DNA from: Nostoc edaphicum CCNP1411
Lineage (GTDB): Bacteria > Cyanobacteriota > Cyanobacteriia > Cyanobacteriales > Nostocaceae
Assembly (NCBI RefSeq): GCF_014023275.1
Contig: NZ_CP054698.1
Span: 1,054,001-1,118,000 of the forward strand
DNA: 64,000 nucleotides
Direction: 5' to 3'
The notes below the pieces were generated by a model. That model did not search any database. It was given only the letters and a program-made list of their open reading frames with translations, and was not told the DNA's origin. The translations under genes were made by a program, and so were the position numbers. The stretch's first letter is position 1, and the number at the start of each line of letters is the position of its first letter. Positions 37,080 through 46,418 of this stretch are shown here, in pieces.

Positions 37080-37369
37080 TTATGGTTTACTCATAGATCC
37101 TGAACCACTGGCAGCACAGGCAAGGCAACTGGCGGTGGATGCTTACCATACTCTTGGTTGCCGAGACGCTGCCCGCGTGGATCTGCGCTGCGATGCTAGC
37201 GGTGTGTTGCAGTTTATGGAGCTTAACCCATTGCCAGGGCTACATCATATCCGCTCAGACTTGCCAATTATGGGACGTTTGGGTGGTGTGACATACACAG
37301 AAATCATTGCTGAAATAGTCGAGTCTGCATGGCAAAGGTACAAAAATTGAAGTTTTTAGAGCTGTTCAA

Positions 37370-38818
37370 TCAGAGTGACATACTTCCAGCGCCGCCCTTC
37401 TCTACGAGACGCTCCGCGAACGGGACGGCGTGGGGCTGCTGGCGAGAATAGCTTAACTCAGTAGTCAAAAGATAAAAACGCCAAGTTAAAAGCACTGCAC
37501 CCATGAGTAGCCCTAGTACTAAACCCAACCATAAACCTATAGCACCCCAGCCGAAAGTGAATGCCATTAGATAACCTCCACCTAGACCTACTCCCCAGTA
37601 AGCGAACATAGTAATTAACACTGGCACTTTGGTGTCCTTCAACCCGATTAAAGCACCAGCAGCAATAGTCTGAATAGAATAAAGTATCTGGACTATTGCC
37701 CCCGCAGCCAGGAAAGAATTTGCCGTTTTAACTATCTCGATATTATCTAAATTACTGGTGTCCAAATACATTGCCACAATATAGTTGGGAAACAGCCAAA
37801 AAATTAGTGCCACAATACTCACAACAGGAGTGATAAGGGCAATGCAGACAAATCCCGCTCTGCTTGCACCCTTGAGATCATTTTGTCCTCTCAGTTGTCC
37901 TACTCTCATAGTGACGGCATAGGAAATACCTATAGATACAGTTTCGACAAAACTTTCCGTCTCGACAGTAATTTCATGGGCTGCTAATGTCTCTGTCCCA
38001 AACCAACCCATCAGTAAAGCAGTGACAGTGAATACTCCAATTTCTGCCCCATACTGCAACCCCAAAAACCACCCAGTTTGAAAGATATCTATAAACATAT
38101 CTTTATCGAACTGATGCAAAGCACAATGAAGTTGATATTTTTTAAAATAGTTATCAAAGCAAATCCAACTGGCGGCGGCGATAAAATTTAGCCAAAAAAT
38201 GAGTGCGCTTGCCCAACCAATACCGGCTAAACCAAGGACTGGAAAACCAAATTTACCGAATATTAGCAAGTAATTAGCAGCCGCATTTGATAATAGTCCT
38301 ACCACGGTAATTACTGTTAGGAATTGGGGGCGATTGAGGGCAGAGCTAACTTCTTTTAAGATACAAAAACCGAGTGCAGCAGGAAAACCCCAAACAATAG
38401 ACCGCAAATATGTTTGAGCTAATAACACATTGCTTTCTTCTTGACCAGTCAGCAGCAGAATAGAGTCAAAGTGCCAAATGACAAACATCACAGGTAAGCA
38501 CATCGTCACAGCTAACCAAATTCCTTGACCGGTAGCACGACTAACTTGGTCTATTTTTCCTGCACCAAAAGCATTGGCGACACTCACACCCGCAGCGGAA
38601 AGAACAGAACGACAAACGGAAGCTAGGGTAGAAAAAGTAACAGCACCTAAAGCACCCGCAGCTAAAGCTTGGCTGTTAAGTAAGCCCATCATCACCCCAT
38701 CCAATAAAGGAATGCCCGCTTCTAATATTTGAGTAATTACCAAAGGAACTGCCAATTGCAGGCAGGCTTGGATTTCTAATATCAGTTCTGACTTAAATTT
38801 TTTTGAAGTTAACTCCAT
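37370..38818 (-). CDS. MATE family efflux transporter
   Basis: 482 residues, 12 predicted membrane segments in two six-helix halves. MATE proteins export cationic or amphiphilic compounds using a Na+ or H+ gradient. Typical pieces are PLVITQILEAGIPLLDGVMMG near the N-terminus (split as PLVITQIL and LLDGVMMG) and GWASALIFW. The last residues (PFAERLVEKGGAGSMSL) are encoded by a dispersed CTACGAGACGCTCCGCGAAC repeat, so the C-terminus appears to have been replaced. It converges with the kamA/ATP-grasp operon 19 bp away, and could export its product, though convergent orientation makes this only a suggestion. Confidence 0.88.
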   Translation of the reverse strand: MELTSKKFKSELILEIQACLQLAVPLVITQILEAGIPLLDGVMMGLLNSQALAAGALGAVTFSTLASVCRSVLSAAGVSVANAFGAGKIDQVSRATGQGIWLAVTMCLPVMFVIWHFDSILLLTGQEESNVLLAQTYLRSIVWGFPAALGFCILKEVSSALNRPQFLTVITVVGLLSNAAANYLLIFGKFGFPVLGLAGIGWASALIFWLNFIAAASWICFDNYFKKYQLHCALHQFDKDMFIDIFQTGWFLGLQYGAEIGVFTVTALLMGWFGTETLAAHEITVETESFVETVSIGISYAVTMRVGQLRGQNDLKGASRAGFVCIALITPVVSIVALIFWLFPNYIVAMYLDTSNLDNIEIVKTANSFLAAGAIVQILYSIQTIAAGALIGLKDTKVPVLITMFAYWGVGLGGGYLMAFTFGWGAIGLWLGLVLGLLMGAVLLTWRFYLLTTELSYSRQQPHAVPFAERLVEKGGAGSMSL

Positions 38819-39038
38819 TGGGGCGCGAAACTTGCAACACTGAATACATTAAGATATATTAACGCCTACAGGTGCAATCAACTCAAGCTATTAGCGATCG
38901 CTTGACCCTTGCAACAGAAAAAATAGCGTAGGCGCAGCCCGCGGTAAGCATCGCCCCACTTAAATTTGTGTAAAATGTTGCCTTTTAGCCGTAACCGATG
39001 AGAATTCAGGAGTGCTGGGTAATGGTAGGGAGTTATTA

Positions 39039-39094
39039 ATCTCCCCCCTGCCCCCCTGCCCCCCTGCCCCCCTGCCCCCCTGCCCCCCTGCCCT
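39039..39094. repeat. heptamer repeat CCCCCTG, about 7 units
   Basis: Near-perfect tandem array of CCCCCTG between the MATE and lytic transglycosylase genes, of the STRR type. Confidence 0.85.
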
Positions 39095-39106
39095 CAACCA
39101 GCAAAA

Positions 39107-41302
39107 TCACTGCTGTGGTAATTTCGGGTGTGTAGTCGAATATTTTGCTACGATGCCAGAAATCTCAGGGTTGTAAAGCCTCAGATAATTCCAGTAGTTG
39201 CCAAATACTTGACGCACATAATTTTTGGTTTCATCAAAGGGAATTTCTTCAACAAACTCGTCTGGATCTTGTGTGGTTAGAGTTTGCAGCCATTTGGAGA
39301 CATTACCGGGGCCAGCATTGTAACTAGCGATCGCGAGCAAGGAATTATTGTTATATTGCTCATGGGTATGATCCAAATACCATGTACCCATCATGATGTT
39401 ATCGTTGGGATTTTCTAGACTTATTGTTTTGAAATCTACTTTGATTTGTGGGGCGATCCATTTAGCTGTACTCGGCAACACCTGCATTAAGCCAGTAGCA
39501 TCAGCGACAGATTTTATTTTTGGTTCAAATCGTGACTCTTGACGCATCAAGGCAGTTACTAGCAGAGGATTGAGTTGACGCTCGGTAGACCACTTTTGAA
39601 TTTCTCGAAAATAGGGAAATGGATAACGGGCTTGCCAGTAGATGATTTGTTTGCTCAGAGTCTCATATTCGGTAAGTTCTGCTGGTATTTCCCGGTCTTC
39701 CAATTTAGAGATTTTGTCAATTCCGATGAGATTTTCTCCCCTTGCCAGCCGGATCAACCCTTCAGTAAATTGCTCTGCTACTGTTGGCTGAACTTTGTTT
39801 TGAAATTCTGTTTGCCATTGTAACCAGGCATCACGGTCTTGACCCAACAGATACAATTCTTTGAAAGTTTCAGAACCAGCAGGCGGTAATGGACGCTGGG
39901 GTGTGATTACTTCTGGGTTCATGACGCGCACGTTGTCAAAGTTGCCGACATTCAACCCCAGCATCGTCGCCGATCGCCATGCATAGTAAGAGTAAGGAAA
40001 CTGACTAATCACATACTCATAAGCAGTTTTAGACTCCTGCTGTTTGCCTAGTGAAGCTGCCCATTTCCCTACCCAAAAGCCGGCTCTTGGAGCCAAAATA
40101 CTGTTGGGGTTGTTGGTGACAATTGGTTCTGCCCATTGCCAAGCACCAACGTAATCTTTGGCTTTGGCTTTATCTGTGGCTATTTTCCAGCGGTATTCTG
40201 CGGCTTCATCAGAATTGCCGTATTTGGCTATGAGTAATTGCCACGCCGCGCTAGCTGATTTTTGATCTTTGAGGGTTTGGAGAGTTTTAGCTTTTTGTAC
40301 CAGTGCAGTACCAGCTTGTTTCGGAAATTTACTAATTACCTGGTCAAGATAGGGTAAGCCGTCTTTACCTGTTTTTGTGGTTTCTGCTAACCGCAGTAGT
40401 GCAGTTCCAGTTTCTTCGGTATCTGGAAATTGCTGGACTAATTGTTTATAGGTGGCGATCGCTTTTTCTCGATCTTTGCCTCCTACTTGTAACCCCCGTG
40501 CGGTACGGTAGAGGTTGCGCGGTGTCTTGGGTGCTTTGGCATAAGCATTGGCCGCCTTGAGAAATTGACTATTTTCCCAATAGCTTGTACCAATGATTTC
40601 CCAGTCTTCAGATTTGAGATTCGGCTGTTTTACTAGCTGATCTAAAACGCCCACTATCCCTGGTTGATCGTAGGCATATTTAGCCAAAATCAGCTGTAAT
40701 TGTGGCTGATTGGGATTTTCTTGTAAGCGTTTGCGGATAATTTCCCAAGTTAGAGGATTGGAAGGAAATTGAGCGATCGCGGTTTCTTGTTGCTTTGGTT
40801 GGGCAATCAGATATAGCGCTTTTACTGTGGCTGCTTCTTTGGGATACAGTCTCAGCACACTTTGCCTCAGATCCGAAGCTTTGCCATCCTCACCCAGCAT
40901 ATCCTCTGCCTGGGCTTGTTTCAGCAAAATATAAGGCGCGAGAACAGGATAGTCTTTCTCTAATCCTTGGAGTAAAGCCAGGGCTTTTTGCGCTTGGGTT
41001 CTTTCAATGTAATCACTCGCTAACAGATAACGAGCGCGATTCCGGTCTGGCGATCGCGATTCTTGGGCGATCGCTGCTAGTTTTGCCGCCCGTTCTGGCA
41101 GCGATTGTGATATCAGTGGAAAGACCGCTGATTGGGCAATGCTAGCCTCTGATGTTGACTCTGCTTGATTCTGACTCAGTTTGAGCCATTGTCCAAGGGA
41201 TTTACCAATCTCTGGTGCTGATACCATTGCCCCGGCTAAAAAGGCAAACAGTGCCGCACCCGCAATTATCGAAATCTGCTTTTTTTGTAGTTTCTTCAGC
41301 AT
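39107..41302 (-). CDS. slt: soluble lytic murein transglycosylase (Slt70-like)
   Basis: 731 residues. An N-terminal membrane anchor or signal (about 8-28) precedes a long alpha-superhelical TPR-like region (about 60-540) and a C-terminal SLT domain with the catalytic Glu in MRQESRFEPK, then GLMQVLPSTAKW and SYNAGPGNVSKWL. It cleaves the MurNAc-GlcNAc bond of peptidoglycan to form 1,6-anhydro ends, acting in the periplasm. In filamentous cyanobacteria such enzymes may also shape septal peptidoglycan. ATG 41302. Confidence 0.92.
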   Translation of the reverse strand: MLKKLQKKQISIIAGAALFAFLAGAMVSAPEIGKSLGQWLKLSQNQAESTSEASIAQSAVFPLISQSLPERAAKLAAIAQESRSPDRNRARYLLASDYIERTQAQKALALLQGLEKDYPVLAPYILLKQAQAEDMLGEDGKASDLRQSVLRLYPKEAATVKALYLIAQPKQQETAIAQFPSNPLTWEIIRKRLQENPNQPQLQLILAKYAYDQPGIVGVLDQLVKQPNLKSEDWEIIGTSYWENSQFLKAANAYAKAPKTPRNLYRTARGLQVGGKDREKAIATYKQLVQQFPDTEETGTALLRLAETTKTGKDGLPYLDQVISKFPKQAGTALVQKAKTLQTLKDQKSASAAWQLLIAKYGNSDEAAEYRWKIATDKAKAKDYVGAWQWAEPIVTNNPNSILAPRAGFWVGKWAASLGKQQESKTAYEYVISQFPYSYYAWRSATMLGLNVGNFDNVRVMNPEVITPQRPLPPAGSETFKELYLLGQDRDAWLQWQTEFQNKVQPTVAEQFTEGLIRLARGENLIGIDKISKLEDREIPAELTEYETLSKQIIYWQARYPFPYFREIQKWSTERQLNPLLVTALMRQESRFEPKIKSVADATGLMQVLPSTAKWIAPQIKVDFKTISLENPNDNIMMGTWYLDHTHEQYNNNSLLAIASYNAGPGNVSKWLQTLTTQDPDEFVEEIPFDETKNYVRQVFGNYWNYLRLYNPEISGIVAKYSTTHPKLPQQ

Positions 41303-41670
41303 GAATACCCGCTGAAAAGTTCCGGTGAATTTCCTGAAACTCTAACACTCCTAACCATCAGTGTGTCCAATTTTTAATTATTAGATTTTTAATTTTATGT
41401 AGAAAAATACTAATTTTCAATCCTACGGTTGGCAGTATTGAGTTGATAGCACATATTAAATACTATTACATCTATCTTGGGTATATCTTGAAGAAGGCAG
41501 AAGGGAATTCTACCCTCTGCCTTTATTTATAATAATCATTATGAGGAAGTTGGAGACAGCACGAACTTGGTTTTCAAAGCTTCCCTGCACGCTGCATTGG
41601 GAGATGAAGTGGGATTCATCACAAACACGGCTCCTACATCTCTAGCACATTGCGAAAATATAAGAGCGCC
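41303..41670. other. intergenic region, nothing clear
   Basis: AT-rich sequence with no supported gene. A forward frame at 41567-41761 shows no family features. Confidence 0.35.
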
Positions 41671-41796
41671 ATGTCCGAAATTGGGAAATTCTATCAATGT
41701 GCCAAATGTGGGTTTCAGCTTTCTCGGCTACCTTCTAAGACATCTTCCCAATGCCCTCTAAATTGGATTGTTTGTCCAGATAGCAACTACTTTTGA
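41671..41796 (+). CDS. possible 41-residue Cys-rich small protein
   Basis: ATG 41671 to TGA 41796. The product has YQCAKCGF, a CxxC pair like half a zinc ribbon, then two further Cys (SSQCPLNW, IVCPDSN). No clear ribosome-binding site. The end overlaps the convergent secreted-protein gene by 10 bases. Could be a zinc-ribbon peptide or the tail of a decayed gene. Confidence 0.3.
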   Translation: MSEIGKFYQCAKCGFQLSRLPSKTSSQCPLNWIVCPDSNYF

Positions 41797-42416
41797 CAAT
41801 CTCCTGAACCCCCCGTGTAAACGATCGATTGGTAGCGTCCTTGGTCTGTTTGGATTGTTACACAGTAGTTAGTTTTGCCTTCTAGCCAGTAGCTGTAGCC
41901 CGAATCATCACTCTTGACCCATTGATAGCCTCGTTTTTTCACTGTGTTTTCTGCCTGTCCTGCCCTTGCTCCCACTAAATCACGCAATCTAGAGACGGTA
42001 GTACCCGCTTCAGGCTGACGCCTAGCAGCAGCGCTACGATTTGTGTTACCTAAGTCTTGTTCATTAGTAGATGTATTCCAATAGACAAAAATCGACTCAG
42101 TGGCGAGGCGATAAATCTGTCCCCGGTCGCCAAGTCCAGCTTGTCGATAGGCAGCATCACCATTTTGATCGCGATAATTGCCGGGTTGATTACCCGAAGG
42201 GAGCAGGTCATAGCTATTACCATTTTCCAGTTGAATGCTAACCGCACCCTGCCGTTGGGAAAAGGTACAGGAACCAGAAGATGTGGCACGGTCTTCTCCT
42301 TTTGGGAATACATCGCAACGGGCATTCACGGTATCGGCTTTGACAGATACGGGAAAACTTACCGAAGCTATCGCCAGTGCTACTGCTAAAAATGAATTTG
42401 AAGATTTCATTACCAT
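41787..42416 (-). CDS. secreted protein, unrecognised family
   Basis: 209 residues with a clear Sec signal peptide (hydrophobic SFLAVALAIASVSFPVSV, cleavage likely after VKA near residue 28). The mature part starts with a Cys-containing beta-rich section (ARCDVFPKG, GSCTFSQRQG, SYDLLPSGNQPGNYRDQNG), continues with a polar linker, and ends in a region with Cys (NYCVTIQTDQGRYQSI, SGDCQK). Four Cys suggest disulfides. AGGAG lies 4 bases before ATG 42416; ATG 42410 is an equally possible start. Function unknown. Confidence 0.75.
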   Translation of the reverse strand: MVMKSSNSFLAVALAIASVSFPVSVKADTVNARCDVFPKGEDRATSSGSCTFSQRQGAVSIQLENGNSYDLLPSGNQPGNYRDQNGDAAYRQAGLGDRGQIYRLATESIFVYWNTSTNEQDLGNTNRSAAARRQPEAGTTVSRLRDLVGARAGQAENTVKKRGYQWVKSDDSGYSYWLEGKTNYCVTIQTDQGRYQSIVYTGGSGDCQK

Positions 42417-42508
42417 AAAACTCCTGAGTTATGACAACGAAGATGACATTTTATATCATTCTCTAAATGTGCGTTTTATAGTTGACACTTGCAAACTTTC
42501 TTAAACTA

Positions 42509-42693
42509 TCTTTCTTGTGTCACTTTCCAAAAACTTTTACCATTTCTGAATTCTAGAGTTTTTCTATAGGAAGCGATCACCAAATTTTTTCTAATAACCC
42601 TAAATTCTCTAAAATTAATTGATGATAGAAAATTAAAGTAGGATGATGACCAACACTAATATTAGTTACTCAATCACTTTCCCTTCCCATAGA
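42509..42693. mobile_element. diverged relative of the 186-bp MITE
   Basis: Similar over its first 85 bases to the MITE at 26828 (shared blocks GTCACT-TTCC, TCTAGAG, AAGCGAT and TTTTCTAATAA), and ends with ATCACTTTCCC before the next IS begins. Same length. The left end (CTTTCTTGTGTCAC) is eroded. Confidence 0.5.
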
Positions 42694-42695
42694 TA

Positions 42696-43885
42696 AGCTG
42701 TTACGCAGCTAAATTTAATAAACAGCATTACCTTTATTTTTAATTTTGCGTTCCCATTTAATAATAAGACCTCCTTCATTTAACAATTTATTTAACAACT
42801 CTTCTAGCTGTGATACTGACTCGAACAATCTATGAGCTATATATTCTTTTGCTGAATGCCAAACCAATTCAATCAAATTATAATCTGGACTATAAGGTGG
42901 TAGAAATTCCAGGATAATATTTGGCATTTCTGCCTTGATACGAACTAAAATATCTTTTCTTTTATGGAAGCTGGCATTATCTAAGATAATCACTATTTTC
43001 GCAGAACATTTATTGAAAGTCTCAATTCTATTTCCTTGCTCTATCCATTCTTGCAATAGAAAATTATTCAAAGATTGAAGCTGCTCATAAAATACATCGG
43101 CATTTCCTTTTTTAATCACAAAATTCATTCTCTTCTTGTCGTGATAACGTAACCCTCCCATAATATTTACTCTTCCTCTTCTTCTTTGACCTGTGATTTG
43201 TTTCCTTGTACCTTTCTTACCCCAGTTTTTTTCTTCTTATCACTCTTAAACTAAATCCACTCTCATCCCAAAACCATACCTGTAAACGCTCTGGGGCTTC
43301 CTTTGTTATTCTTAAGTATTCTGACAATTTTTCTTTAAATGCCTTACGCATTTCAGGATTCTGTTTGTCCTCTAGGCTGTATTTTGCCCAAAGGTAAACG
43401 TACTTTTTTTCGCTCTAATATTCTCCCAACTTGTGAACCACTTAACTTAATTCCTGTTATCTTTTCGAGGTATGTAGCTAGTCTTGCTGCTGTCCAACGA
43501 CCAAATTCATACCCATACTCTAGTGGCTCTTTTTCAATTATTTCTAATAATAAATCCTCATATTCTTTGGTAACTTTGCGGAAGTTCCCTTCTCTTCTTC
43601 CATCTAAAAAACTTTCTAGGTTATCTGGATCGCCGTGAACTGCCCAATATGCTACTGTTGGATATGCAATATCTAAAAACTTACTAATCTCTTGATAAGT
43701 TTTTCCATCATTCATTAATAATAAAATCAGAATCTTTTCTCTTACGTAGGGATTTTCATGCTCTTTTAGCGTTTTTAGTAGCCTTTCCTTCTGCTCTTGG
43801 GAAAGATGATTTTTTGCTGGCATAGATGGCTGATACTAAATTAATTACTTAATCTAATATTATACAATCTAGCTGCGTAACAGCT
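42696..43885 (-). mobile_element. second IS630-type insertion sequence
   Basis: 1190 bp with perfect 15-bp inverted ends AGCTGTTACGCAGCT and AGCTGCGTAACAGCT, flanked by TA (42694-42695 and 43886-43887). Its transposase differs from that of the copy at 27016. The right TA includes the A of the mscS-like start codon. Confidence 0.9.
42715..43823 (-). pseudogene. IS630 family transposase, two +1 breaks in A runs
   Basis: The first frame (43823-43353) has the two DNA-binding domains (TYQEISKFLDIAYPTVAYW; LSGSQVGRILERKK). A middle frame has the first catalytic Asp in VWFWDESGFSLRV. The last (43161-42715) has IIILDNASFHK and YNLIELVWHSAKEY. Both breaks lie at seven-base A runs (ERKK-YVYLW near 43405; RRK-NWGKKG near 43228). 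One fewer A at each restores a single reading. Inactive as it stands unless slippage corrects both. Confidence 0.82.
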
Positions 43886-43886
43886 T

Positions 43887-45651
43887 ATGTTCCTGTTTAA
43901 TCGCTTCCTCCATTCAATAATTCGGTTTGTGCTAGTCAGTATGATGACGATCGCAATGGTACTTGGTTGGAGTGCGATCGCTCACAGTCAACTACCTTCC
44001 TTACCTACCGCAGCCTCCAACGATCCGCACAAACCACCTAGTGGTGTTACCCGCCTCGGTATGTATGAAATTGCGTCTGTGCATTCACCCTTAGACAGAA
44101 ACTTATTGTTTGAGATTGTCTCTCCCACTGTTTTTAATCGTAGCCAACCGCCAGATGGATCTCTTCCAGTAGAGGTACGTGCCGAAGAAATAACGCAACG
44201 GCTGATGCGAGCGCTCGCTCGAACTAACAAAGCTAAACAAACTCCTGTGGTTTCCATTGCCATTTTGAATAAGGATTTAATCCTCCAACTCAGTGACGAT
44301 CAAACGACCCGTCCTTTAAGGTTGGTAACAGTAACAGAGCCAGATGCTGACTACCAGGGGAAAAATCGGGAGGAATTGGCACAGGAGTGGCAAAAAATAT
44401 TACAAGCAGAAGTAGAACGCATTAATAAACTCTTCTCGCATGAGATATTGTGGCAACGAATTGGACAGGCACTGCAAATCAGCATCGGCTTAGTGTTGGG
44501 GAGTGTTGTGGTTACTGCGGCGAACTTTAATTCGCAAACAGACGGCATTGCAAGTTCGCCATCAAGAGCAGATAGCTGCGGGAAAACAGAGTGTGGTCAA
44601 GCAATCTGAGGGAGAAACATCTACAACTATTCACACAATAGACACCAGCGAAAAGAAAACAGATGCAGACACTACCGCCGATGGGCGATCGCAGTTTCTA
44701 GACACGATCCGGCGACAGTTTAGCCTCAAGCACCAACTAGGGATCTATTCTCTGCTCACATGGCTACTGTTTTGGGTATTTATTCTGATGTGGTACATCG
44801 GGATTGCGGTCATCATGTATCGCGTCCCCTACCTGATGAGATGGTGGACGGACGCTGTAGCCCGGCCCCTAGCACTACTGATTATTTGGTTTTTCATCAC
44901 TCTTGTTATTCGGATCGGTAAAATTTTAATTGACCGCCTCACTGATGTCTGGACAACCCATTCCTCTCTCCCTTTGAGTGAAACTCAACGGATTGCCCTA
45001 CGAGCTGCAACAGTTGCCGGGGCACTCAAAGGATTAATCACTTTTGTTTTCATCACCTTCGGTATCTTGGATTTTCTAAAAATATTTAATGTGCCTACCA
45101 GTTCAATTTTGGCAGGGGGCGCTGTGATCGGTATCGCAATTTCTCTTGGTTCCCAAAGTCTGATTAAAGATTTGGTCAATGGCTGCTTGATTTTGATGGA
45201 GGATCAATTTGCTGTGGGAGATGTAATTGAGATTGGGGATAAAAGCGGACTAGTGGAAAACCTCAACCTGCGGGTGACTCAACTACGTAATAGCGAAGGT
45301 AAATTAATTACCATTCCCAATAGCAATATCATGAATGTCAGCAATCTAACCCGTCTCTGGTCGCGGGTAGACTTTTCTATTGTAGTGGCGTATGAAAACG
45401 ACCCCAAGCAGGTTTTAGAGATTCTCAAGCAAGTATGCAAACAATTGTATAGCGAAGTAGAATGGCGCGATCGCCTGCCAGAATCGCCCCAAGTATTGGG
45501 GATTGATGACCTATCCCATACAGGTATGTTAGTGCGCGTTTGGATTAAAACCGCACCTATGGAACAATGGAATGTTGGACGAGAGTTCCGTCTACGGGTA
45601 CGGCAAGCTTTTGAAGCAAACAATATTCAGATTCACGCAATTACCGTTTAA
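43887..45651 (+). pseudogene. MscS family mechanosensitive channel, single frameshift
   Basis: The first frame (43887 to about 44500) gives a signal peptide and a periplasmic domain ending QISIGLVLG. The second (from about 44500 to 45651) continues VLWLLRRTLIRKQTALQ, then membrane segments, the MscS pore-helix region FNVPTSSILAGGAVIGIAI, SLGSQSLIKDLVNG, and the beta-domain GDVIEIGDKSGLVENLNLR. One extra G in the GGGG at 44497-44500 explains the break. Corrected, it would be about 588 residues. It could be a sequencing error, or the C-terminal part could be made from an internal start. The second IS630 element abuts the ATG, so the native promoter and ribosome-binding site are gone. Confidence 0.85.
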
Positions 45652-45968
45652 ATTTAGACTCTTGATTTTTTTGAGTAATTTATAAGAAGAATTCTGTACG
45701 AGTGGGTGACGAATAGTGGGCGAAAAAAATTAAAATATTCTCGCCTTAAAACTCTATCCCTTTATGGGTAGAGTAAGTAAGTGGGCGTAAATAATTAAAG
45801 GTTTGTAGTAGGGACTTTAGTCCTCTTTTAAGGGCTAAAGCCCTTACTACGAAGTAATTTAATTGAATTTTACATTACTTAATATAGTTTGATTTATTCT
45901 TGCCCACTTACTTATTCACCAATTCTGAATTCTGTATTCTGACTCCTGTTTTATTCTTTGGTAGTCCC
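45652..45968. other. intergenic region with dispersed repeats
   Basis: Contains the repeat at 45690-45774 and a hairpin AGTAGGGACTTTAG/CTAAAGCCCTTACTAC at 45806-45850, a form common in Nostoc spacers. No gene supported. Confidence 0.5.
45690..45774. repeat. dispersed repeat, copy A
   Basis: GAATTCTGTACGAGTG to CTATCCCTTTATGGGTAGAG. Copy B at 58987-59138 is the same sequence with about 65 extra bases inserted. Confidence 0.7.
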
Positions 45969-46418
45969 TTAAGTTTGATGATTTTTTGCCATTAACTCGA
46001 TCATTTGCAGACAATCACAAGCGATCGCATTTTCTGGGTCAAATTTGAGTGCTTGTTGCCAAGATGCGATCGCTTCTCGAAACTCTCCTTGTAATGCCCA
46101 TAGTTTCCCTGCTAAGGCATGGAAGTCTGCATTGCTGGAATACAAAGCAATGGCTTGATTGTTGTGCATTGCTGCTTCAGAATAACGCCCTTGTGATAAT
46201 AAATACAGTGCTTGTCTGTGATTCCAGATAGCTTGGTCGTGCAGACAGAGCAAATCAGATAAGTCTACCTTGCAGCGTTTGCAAGTTATGGATGGGGCAT
46301 GGGGCATTGGGCATTGGGCATTGCTTATCTCCCTTGTCTCCTTGTCTCCCTCATTTTTCTCTGTTCCCCTGCTACCTTTTGTTGGACGATAAATTGCTCC
46401 ACAGACAGGACATTTCAT
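45969..46418 (-). CDS. zinc-ribbon TPR protein with heptamer-repeat insertion
   Basis: 149 residues from ATG 46418 (MKCPVCGAIYRP). Reading further upstream gives only heptamer-encoded GNGAWGMGH residues. A zinc ribbon is formed by CPVC and CKRC, and is followed by two or three TPR units (AIWNHRQALYLLSQGRYSEA; DFHALAGKLWALQGEFREA). Between the two Cys pairs lie about 35 residues (KGSRGTEKNEGDKETREI, SNAQCPMPHAP) encoded by heptamer-like tandem repeats, an in-frame expansion. The gene follows the Hsp70-like gene on the same strand by about 105 bp of heptamer repeats, so it may be its cofactor. Function unknown. Confidence 0.72.
   Translation of the reverse strand: MKCPVCGAIYRPTKGSRGTEKNEGDKETREISNAQCPMPHAPSITCKRCKVDLSDLLCLHDQAIWNHRQALYLLSQGRYSEAAMHNNQAIALYSSNADFHALAGKLWALQGEFREAIASWQQALKFDPENAIACDCLQMIELMAKNHQT

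Larger units (their letters stand above)
34968..37350 (+). pseudogene. ATP-grasp ligase (D-Ala-D-Ala ligase-like), split by IS701 element
   Basis: The 5' part (34968-35690, 241 codons) carries the N-terminal and central ATP-grasp domains: FNIAEGLKGRSREAQVPAVC, KPVAEGSSKGI and VETFLSGREVTVGI. The 3' part (37084-37350, 88 codons) carries ARVDLRCDASGVLQFMELNPLPG (residues split here for length: ARVDLRCD, FMELNPLPG), with the metal-binding Glu and Asn. Removing the IS and one TTAT copy joins YLERVSY to GLLIDPEP in frame, giving 329 residues. The insertion is therefore recent and otherwise lesion-free. Ligases of this type join the carboxylate of one amino acid to the amine of another. Coupling to kamA suggests beta-lysine as a substrate. 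The present allele cannot make the full enzyme. Confidence 0.88.

Noticed and set aside
37027-37350. Independent 107-residue gene
   Set aside because: Its first codons lie in the IS701 right end; the rest is the 3' end of the interrupted ATP-grasp gene.
42057-42504. Forward frames opposite the secreted protein
   Set aside because: Antisense shadows; the reverse gene has a signal peptide and a good ribosome-binding site.
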